A stretch of 64,000 bases of DNA. Origin: Ophiostoma sp. CBS 140.51. Its lineage: Eukaryota; Ascomycota; Sordariomycetes; Ophiostomatales; Ophiostomataceae. This document shows, one piece after another, positions 57,976 through 64,000 of this stretch. Below the pieces are notes generated by a model. That model had not been told where the DNA came from and did no database searches. It was given only the letters and a program-made list of their open reading frames with translations. The translations under genes and the position numbers were made by a program. The stretch lies in the NCBI GenBank assembly GCA_029298735.1, contig JANSLP010000125.1:22068-86067 (forward strand). The letters are read 5' to 3'. The number at the start of each line of letters is the position of its first letter. Position 1 is the first letter of the stretch.

Positions 57976-58197
57976 ATCGGCTGTTTTGTCTCTTGATGCT
58001 TTTCTGTTTTGTCTTGGATAGCTGTAAAAATTAACAAAACAATGAAGTTGACTTTACAAACCCAACATTTGAGACACGTCGGCTTTCAATATTGATTCAG
58101 GCACATTACTTGGGTCGTAAAACACGCAGTCACTGAGAAAACCACGTGGATATGAGACGTTCACATTGTCGTATGGTGAGGTATACTTGATTTATGA
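57976..58197. other. Short AT-rich intergenic stretch at a likely rearrangement border
   Basis: It lies between the start of the damaged kinase and the beginning of the transporter fragment. It contains no transporter-like sequence in any frame, so the missing two-thirds of the transporter is not here. Confidence 0.5.
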
Positions 58198-58683
58198 ATA
58201 GCAACTAAAAATAACTATTGGAACTTCAACGGTGCTCTCCAGACCGCCTACCCTGGCCAAGAGAACGCGTCCGCCAACTACTGCAACATCTTCTTCATCT
58301 ACTTCTTTACGGTCGGCTATTCCATGGGCTTCGGCCCCTGTGCCTGGATTTATGCTTCCGAGATCTTCCCGGCCAACTGCCGCTCCAAGGGTCTCGGTAT
58401 CGCTGCCTCGGGTGCCTCTCTGGGCTCCATCATCGTCGGTCAGGTCTGGCCCGTCATGGTCTCCCACATCGGTGCTCGCACTTTCTTTGTCTTCATGTCC
58501 TTCAACATCTTCTCTGCCGTTCTGGTCTACGCTACCTTCCCCGAGACCAAGGGCAAGACCCTCGAGGAGCTCGACTCGCACTTTGGCAAGCTTAATGTCC
58601 ACACCGAGCAGGAGGCCACACCTAAGCAGATGCTGGCCGATAACGACGTCGCTGAGGAGCGTGTTGAGCAGGAGAAGGTGTAA
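58198..58683 (+). pseudogene. 5'-truncated MFS sugar transporter (C-terminal third only)
   Basis: After an in-frame TGA at 58195, the frame is open to the stop at 58681. From TGGAACTTCAACGG (about 58219) it encodes the last third of a hexose/lactose-permease-type sugar porter. Features are a GALQTAYP segment, a GFGPCAWIYASEIFP segment, a GSIIVGQVWPV helix and the family C-terminal signature PETKGKTLEELD. The strong GC-ending codon bias is that of a highly expressed gene. Full-length relatives have about 520-560 residues; only about 155 remain, with no acceptable start or upstream exon. The first in-frame ATG, at 58324, would give 119 residues with about three membrane helices, unlikely to transport. 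The sequence is otherwise clean, so the loss looks recent. Confidence 0.8.
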
Positions 58684-59239
58684 GCCACCAAAAAGTGGCG
58701 TATTGACTGTTTGCAGTCTATTTTCTTCCGTATTCATCTCTCATAAACAACGACCGTGTAAGACGGGTCGTGCCACTTTGTAGCATCTTCATGACAAGCC
58801 ACTAAGATAGCTTCCCTAAAATAATATCTAGTAATTTATCAGTACTATCAAATAATATATCAAGGTAGTAAATCGTATCACATATTTACTTTGACCTCTT
58901 TGTCGTGAATCTTGTATCTTTTTTCGTAAATACTTTCTTGTTCGTTTGGTGATAATGGTCTCTGTAAAGTCTCATCAGCGGTCTCAGGCCATGTTTGCCA
59001 GCAAATGCCCTGAAAATCTCCACATTCGGCTCCTTGTCTTCTCCAAACCCCGCACCCAGAAAACACCAACAGTCCCTAAAGCTGTTACGGCCCAGTGCGT
59101 CTTAGCGTGCGCACAGGCTTAGAACACGCGTACTTAAGCAGGCCCCGATCCAGTAAAGTTTTTGACAGCTCACTCACACCCGGCCAGTCGCGCTTTCCTG
59201 TCGCCCGCACTCACTCACTCAGCTCTCAGGTCATTCCCG
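58684..59239. other. Intergenic region before the Zn2Cys6 gene
   Basis: An AT-rich part (58800-58890) is followed by about 300 bp of mixed sequence, probably the promoter and leader of the regulator. No gene-like frame. Confidence 0.45.
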
Positions 59240-62197
59240 ATGTCGCCCATCGAACTGCCGGCTCCGGCACCTTCCCTCAAACAACACAAACGACGACCGT
59301 CGAAGAAACAAAATAAACTTCACGACAAGCAATCTCATAACAGCCATGCCGGCCCATCGTCCACAATACCCGCCACCATGAGTGCCAATGCCACCGTGGG
59401 TTCTTCCACGAGCCCACGAGAACCGCCCTGCTTCACCATCAATGCGTGCAACCGCTGCCGCCGTCGCAAAGCAAAATGCGATCCCGGCCTGCCTTCATGT
59501 ACGCCATGTCAGAGAATCGGCGCCGTTTGCGAGTACACAGATCCACGGTCCAAGACGGCCATGCCGAGGACGTCCATTCTGGCACTGGAAGAAGAGTTGG
59601 CTCGTTTAGAGGCCGACTTGCGTGCCCAGTCGCTCAGCTCGTCATCGGACAATACGCACTCTCCCAATGGCCCCAATTTGATCCGGCTGGAGCCCGGTGA
59701 AGATGCGCACTTTCTGGGCGTTTCCAGTGGCATGCATCTGGCACGGTCGGTCCTTGAGTCGGCACAGCGCAATGATGCAAGTTTTCAGCCCGGACGACGA
59801 AGTGGCAGTGGCAGCAGCAGCGACAAAGACGGAGGAAGTAGTGGAACAAGCAACGACCACAACAGCGACCAGCCAAACTCGGCCGCATCCACACAACCTG
59901 GGTCGCCGCAAGAGATGACCGAAGATACTTCACAGTCGTCAGAACACACAAAACCAACAGGTCCTGTTCTTCCCTCGCGTGAGACAGCCATCAGTCTCAT
60001 TGACATCTTTTTGAGCCAATATGAGGTCCAGTACCCAATCGTTGTTGGCGACGACATGGCTCAGATTGTCATTGACTGCTACGGCGACAAGGAGGGCGAA
60101 GAGCGAGAGTATGTGTCTGTGGACCGTGAGAAGAACGCCTGGAATCAGTTCATCCTCAACATGGTTTTCGCTATTGCCCTGGTCGTCCTTTCACGCGAGA
60201 ATCCAGAATCACTTTCCCTCGCAAAAAGCTTCAGTTCCGCCGCCATGGCCGACTTTAGCACAATCATGCAACGCAAAAGCGTGCGCACTCTACAGTGTTT
60301 GCTCTTCCTATTGCTTTGGTCTATCCTCGACTCGTCATCGGCACCAATTTGGTACATTTCCGGCCTCTGCATGCGCATGTGCGTTGACCTCGGCTTCCAC
60401 TCGGAGACCACAATTGGTGTTTCGGCAGGCGGTTCATCTCCTCCATCACCCGCCGAGATGGATGTCAAACGCCGCCTCTTCTGGGTTACGTACACTTTTG
60501 ACCGCACTCTTGGTACACTGCTCGGTCGGCCCTTTACCCTGACGGACAGCATGATCGACGTCCGTTTGCCCCAGCACGCCTTGTCAGGGCCCAAGCGCGA
60601 TCAGGTCCTGCACTGGTTCCGCCTCCAGCAACTTCAGAGTCAGATCGTCTACCGTCTGTACAGCTTGAGGAGCAACAGCAACAGTGGAAAAGAGGACACT
60701 GCCGGCAACAGTACCGACACCACGCCAGACGATACTGCCCGTTGGAAAGCTGACATGGCCGCCCAGTTGCGCCAATGGGGTGGACAAGCCACAAGCCTTG
60801 CCGACCCCCAAGGTCATACTCTCGACTGGTGGGAATACTGGCACCAGAATGCCATTCTCTTATTACACCGCCCATCACCTCTGAAGCCCCAGCTCGACGC
60901 AGATGAGGCCGACACCTGCTGTACTGCCGCTCAACACATGATCCAACTGTCTTTTACTCGTCTCCAGCGTGGCTCTGCCGACTTTGCCTGGGTCGATCTA
61001 CATTACCAGCTAATGAGTGGAATTACCCTCCTTTTTCTGGTATGGAAGCACTCGGCTACACGAGCCAAGGCGAAGACAGGATGGACATCGTTCAAGAACT
61101 GTCTAATGCAGTGGACCTACGTTCTCGATCAGCTCGCCCGCCAATGGGACCGTATCTCGAGGACAAGAGACGTTCTAACTCGCCTCGTTGACACGACCAT
61201 CGACATTGTCGAAAAGGAGCTGTGCAACAAACTGTCAGCAAGCGATGTGCGGGTACTACGTCACGCCCATGCTTCACGTATGACCCGTAACAAAACCATC
61301 ATCCGTCAACTGGGGTCTCCAGGGACAGCTCCAACGGGGCCCTCGTCATCACACTCACATCGTAATGAAGCCAGCTCAAAGTCACCCGCGGAACATGGTG
61401 ATCAACAACACGGAACAAGGTCAAGTCGACGACAGTCGTCACAGCGCACCCGGGATGATCAACGCCAGGCGCAGAAACCACAACATTCCCAACAAACTCA
61501 ACAAACTCAACATCAGCATCATCAACCACCTCCAAAACATATTCCGTCTCACTACCAATCATCACTTCAAGCACAACCCCATACCCAACACCCCATCCAC
61601 ACTGGCGGCCCAACACCGCCCCAGCAACAGCTCTCCTATGAACGTTCCACTTCGTACGGCACTCCGTCCAGCGACACTGCCGTCAACACGTCGCAGTCTG
61701 TCGGAAGTAATTTCATCAACCAAGCAGAAGGGAACATCTACGCCATGCAAGTCTCCCCTTCTCACAGTGGACAGCCCATCTCGCCCCAGTGGATTACCCC
61801 GACAGCCGACCATCCTCTACCTCTTGTAGCACCGTTTCATCAGGGCAATGACTACGTTCCTACACAAACCGATCCCGTCGTCCAGTTACTTGACCAGCAG
61901 GCATGGCACGGCCTCGAACTGTATGAAAGCTTCGGTGCCATTCCTGACAACAACATGACCATGCTCGACTACTTCTCAACGACACCCCTGGGGATCAATG
62001 AAGGTGGCGGCGGCAGTATTCTCAGTGATGGCGCTGTCGGTAACATGGTGCAGCAGAATGCCCATGTCCAGAACAACAATCAAGGCCAGGGTGCTACGAG
62101 CAGCCATGATATGGTGGGCGTCTGGCCCGATTCATTAACAAACAGTATTCTCAACTTTCAACCAAACTTTCACGATCTTGGTGATTTTGGTAGTTGA
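59240..62197 (+). CDS. Zn(II)2Cys6 fungal transcription factor
   Basis: A single exon of up to 985 residues. Residues about 70-98 are a perfect binuclear zinc cluster, C-x2-C-x6-C-x6-C-x2-C-x6-C, with the basic stretch RRRKAKC. A short helical linker (LEEELARLEADL) that could dimerise follows. Residues about 250-570 match the fungal-specific regulatory domain, with WYISGLCMRMCVDLGFH and FWVTYTFDRTLGTLLGRPF as its clearest parts. The C-terminal third is Gln/His/Pro/Ser-rich and disordered, as in activation domains. The target pathway cannot be told. Two starts are possible: the ATG at 59240 and one at 59378 in the excellent context GCCACCATGA. The second would shorten the protein by 46 residues without touching a domain. 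Confidence 0.9.
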   Translation: MSPIELPAPAPSLKQHKRRPSKKQNKLHDKQSHNSHAGPSSTIPATMSANATVGSSTSPREPPCFTINACNRCRRRKAKCDPGLPSCTPCQRIGAVCEYTDPRSKTAMPRTSILALEEELARLEADLRAQSLSSSSDNTHSPNGPNLIRLEPGEDAHFLGVSSGMHLARSVLESAQRNDASFQPGRRSGSGSSSDKDGGSSGTSNDHNSDQPNSAASTQPGSPQEMTEDTSQSSEHTKPTGPVLPSRETAISLIDIFLSQYEVQYPIVVGDDMAQIVIDCYGDKEGEEREYVSVDREKNAWNQFILNMVFAIALVVLSRENPESLSLAKSFSSAAMADFSTIMQRKSVRTLQCLLFLLLWSILDSSSAPIWYISGLCMRMCVDLGFHSETTIGVSAGGSSPPSPAEMDVKRRLFWVTYTFDRTLGTLLGRPFTLTDSMIDVRLPQHALSGPKRDQVLHWFRLQQLQSQIVYRLYSLRSNSNSGKEDTAGNSTDTTPDDTARWKADMAAQLRQWGGQATSLADPQGHTLDWWEYWHQNAILLLHRPSPLKPQLDADEADTCCTAAQHMIQLSFTRLQRGSADFAWVDLHYQLMSGITLLFLVWKHSATRAKAKTGWTSFKNCLMQWTYVLDQLARQWDRISRTRDVLTRLVDTTIDIVEKELCNKLSASDVRVLRHAHASRMTRNKTIIRQLGSPGTAPTGPSSSHSHRNEASSKSPAEHGDQQHGTRSSRRQSSQRTRDDQRQAQKPQHSQQTQQTQHQHHQPPPKHIPSHYQSSLQAQPHTQHPIHTGGPTPPQQQLSYERSTSYGTPSSDTAVNTSQSVGSNFINQAEGNIYAMQVSPSHSGQPISPQWITPTADHPLPLVAPFHQGNDYVPTQTDPVVQLLDQQAWHGLELYESFGAIPDNNMTMLDYFSTTPLGINEGGGGSILSDGAVGNMVQQNAHVQNNNQGQGATSSHDMVGVWPDSLTNSILNFQPNFHDLGDFGS

Positions 62198-62526
62198 TGC
62201 TGAAGCAATGTCAACACAGAAGAAGAGAAAGTGCCGTCATATTTACCATGTACTGTATCTACAATAATTTTCTCAGAGTGTAAGACTAGACTTGAATACA
62301 TTTTCATACCAAGCACCATCAACAGGCATTGATGATGTAAGGCAAAGTGCGTTCTAGCTAGACCGACATTTATGATCTCTTCATCGCCACTCTATGTTTT
62401 GAACTTACCCTTCTTCTGTTCCAATCCTATTCTGGTCAACTCTCATCAACAGCCATCCCATATCAAGATAAAAGGTTGGTCCCATCGAAACCCGAGACAC
62501 CGACGGCACCGGCGACACCGGCAACG
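62198..62526. other. Intergenic stretch
   Basis: 3' region of the transcription factor and leader of the next frame. The frame of the small protein stays open upstream to about 62365 but has no ATG there. Confidence 0.4.
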
Positions 62527-63060
62527 ATGCCGTCCGCACCGTCCACATCCACTAACCCGGCCACCAAGACTTACGACATAGAAGTCTATAAAGTCCCTTC
62601 AACTACTTTTACCATTTACGAGATTCTCCAAGAAGCAGCTGACCTCGTCCGCGTCCGCAACCCCGATCTGAGTGTCGTGCTGCCCAAGACGGGCCCCCGG
62701 CTACCCGAGATTATGGCCATCCTCCAGACGGTTCTCGAGGACTGCGAGGCCACCCGCAACACTCATATGCCCGCAGTACGGAGGGACAATGAGTCGCCGA
62801 GCCACTACAAACTCCGGGAAGTGGCTTTGTTTAGGGGTCCACTCGTGTGCCAGAGTACCATGAAGCCTATTATTACGGATGCCACGACTACGAACAAGAC
62901 GACGACGACGACACCAGAAATCAAAGACAGTAAGAACAAGTACAACAATGGAACCTCCGAACTAGACCATAAAATTCCAGCAGATTTTCCGCGGAAGAGA
63001 CTGAGGGAAATTGCTCTTTTGGCAGTTAAAGATCTGCACTTACCAACAGAGAACCAATAG
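62527..63060 (+). CDS. Small protein of unknown function (177 aa)
   Basis: A single frame from the ATG at 62527. It opens with a Thr/Pro/Ser-rich stretch. A structured-looking part with alternating hydrophobic and charged residues follows (EIMAILQTVLEDCEATR among others), then a Thr-rich linker and a basic C-terminus. There is no signal peptide, membrane helix or known domain. The protein-like middle part supports a gene; the lack of any known relative and the possibility of an upstream exon keep confidence moderate. Confidence 0.5.
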   Translation: MPSAPSTSTNPATKTYDIEVYKVPSTTFTIYEILQEAADLVRVRNPDLSVVLPKTGPRLPEIMAILQTVLEDCEATRNTHMPAVRRDNESPSHYKLREVALFRGPLVCQSTMKPIITDATTTNKTTTTTPEIKDSKNKYNNGTSELDHKIPADFPRKRLREIALLAVKDLHLPTENQ

Positions 63061-63412
63061 AAATAAGTATAATCGACGGTACGTCTTCTTTGCTCCTTTT
63101 ATTTATATGCTCTTTCAGCCTGGAAGTAAGCTAGTACTACTTTAGGCAAAGCTACAAGAGTGAAGAAAGTATGTAGATCTCCCTGGTGTATCCAGTCCAC
63201 CTTCGAGAGCCTAATCAAGATCACGGCCACAATTCAACGATGTGCTAACCTCTATCTACTCGTAATTTCCAACTCTTGTGTGGGGATATGCCACTTTATA
63301 TTCTCACTGATATACATTTCCATTTGTCGTAATTAGCCAAATCAGTGCATACCGCTTTTCGTGATCTATGCAAGACTAACTTTATTGTTAAACAAGAAGA
63401 AGCTAACGTAAT
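63061..63412. other. Intergenic stretch, no gene seen
   Basis: AT-rich sequence between the converging ends of the small protein gene and the ankyrin remnant. Confidence 0.45.
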
Positions 63413-63742
63413 TTATATCGACGGCTTCTGACCAAAAGGCACCAAGTACGGCACCTTTCCATCGTTGTTGGCCGCGTCTATTCGCGCACCAAGAGCAATC
63501 AGTGCGTCCGTTGAGCGCGACAACCGGTAGGCCATGGCAAAGTGCAGCGGCGTGTTGCCGTTGGCGTCGGCTTCGTTGACAAGAGCCAGAAGTGTGGCTG
63601 CGTTTTAGGCGTCGATATCCACGTCGTGGCCCTGCGGGTTATACCGCTTCAAAAGTGTCGAGACCACAACCATCATATCCGCCGACTCGTCTATACTGAC
63701 AGTCCAATAGCCTTGGTAGGACGGGGATAAAAAGTGAGACAT
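63413..63742 (-). pseudogene. Ankyrin-repeat protein interrupted by a stop codon
   Basis: The minus strand reads from an ATG at 63742 through a protein-like segment (VVVSTLLKRYNPQGHDVDIDA), meets TAA at 63607-63605, and continues in the same frame for 62 codons to a second stop at 63413. The part after the first stop contains a textbook ankyrin unit, ANGNTPLHFAMAYRL, then LIALGARIDAANNDGK. One base change (for example AAA or CAA to TAA) explains the break, so a nonsense mutation or a sequencing error is likely. The real start may lie further upstream, beyond an intron. Confidence 0.6.
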
Positions 63743-64000
63743 TTTCGAGATGGGCGCAAAAGGGCCAAAATCAACCCGTGGCCATCACGACGGGGCAAAC
63801 CCTCAATGTCAGCGACCCGCTCAATCATCAACGATAAGTATTATGTGCACGTTTTCTTCTGTTTTTGTCAATCTTCAGCCTTTTTTCGTTTCTGTTATAG
63901 ACGTGGTGTCGCTGCCTTTTGCCGGCGTGGGCCGACTGTCTTTTCCTGCTGCTGCGACTGCTCAATCTCCCGGACAATGTCCTTGACGCCGCCGACCCGG
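63743..64000 (-). other. Window edge; possible end of an exon on the minus strand
   Basis: From the edge to 63895 a minus-strand frame of about 34 codons stays open. It is Glu/Gln/Lys/Arg-rich (IVREIEQSQQQEKTVGPRR), like the end of a protein or an upstream exon of the ankyrin gene. It is cut by the window, so no firm call is possible. Confidence 0.25.

Overview
The window looks like nuclear DNA of a filamentous ascomycete (Pezizomycotina, most likely Sordariomycetes). The reasons are: short 50-80 bp GT-AG introns; GC-ending codons in genes; a Zn(II)2Cys6 regulator; a LaeA-type methyltransferase; a DUF7580 protein; a zinc-finger NLR; a Pro/Gly/Tyr-rich annexin; and long pyrimidine-rich leaders before start codons. 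Most genes are spliced. I rebuilt exon joins by reading frame, and these joins are inferences. I saw no rRNA, convincing tRNA, CRISPR array, intact transposon or telomeric repeat.

Layout. 1-13.0 kb: a gene desert with no believable CDS, holding short repeats and a CT-rich leader. 13.0-17.1 kb (+): a 1285-residue Clr5-like/polyQ-H/ankyrin protein. 17.1-24.4 kb: mostly non-coding, with one small spliced gene (-) at 20.9-21.5 kb that has no long start-to-stop ORF. 24.5-28.9 kb (-): a 1459-residue NLR with C2H2 fingers, NB-ARC and TPR-type repeats. 30.9-32.7 kb (+), divergent from it: a DUF7580 protein with a HeLo-like N-terminus. 33.1-35.1 kb (+): a DHA2-type MFS exporter in six exons. 35.4-36.6 kb (-): a secreted Ser/Thr-rich protein with three WHT-type repeats. 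38.4-38.6 kb (-): a small Ser/Lys/His-rich protein. 42.0-43.6 kb (+): an annexin. 45.4-47.9 kb (+): a protein with two CCHC fingers built on an exact one-exon repeat. 50.8-52.2 kb (+): a LaeA-like methyltransferase. 53.2-54.9 kb (+): an auxin-efflux-carrier-family protein. 55.1-56.3 kb (-): a hormone-sensitive-lipase-type hydrolase. 57.0-58.0 kb (-): a damaged APH-family kinase. 58.2-58.7 kb (+): the orphan C-terminal third of an MFS sugar transporter. 59.2-62.2 kb (+): a Zn2Cys6 regulator. 62.5-63.1 kb (+): a small unknown protein. 63.4-63.7 kb (-): an ankyrin reading frame broken by a stop codon.

How the genes relate. The NLR and the DUF7580/HeLo-like gene form a divergent pair, an arrangement known for fungal allorecognition and programmed cell-death systems; this is the best candidate for a new system here. 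The 55-64 kb end mixes intact genes with three decayed ones, which suggests a rearranged accessory region. The remaining genes (annexin, LaeA-like, auxin-carrier, Clr5/ankyrin) look like ordinary single-copy genes. I see no full biosynthetic cluster: there is no PKS, NRPS or terpene synthase.
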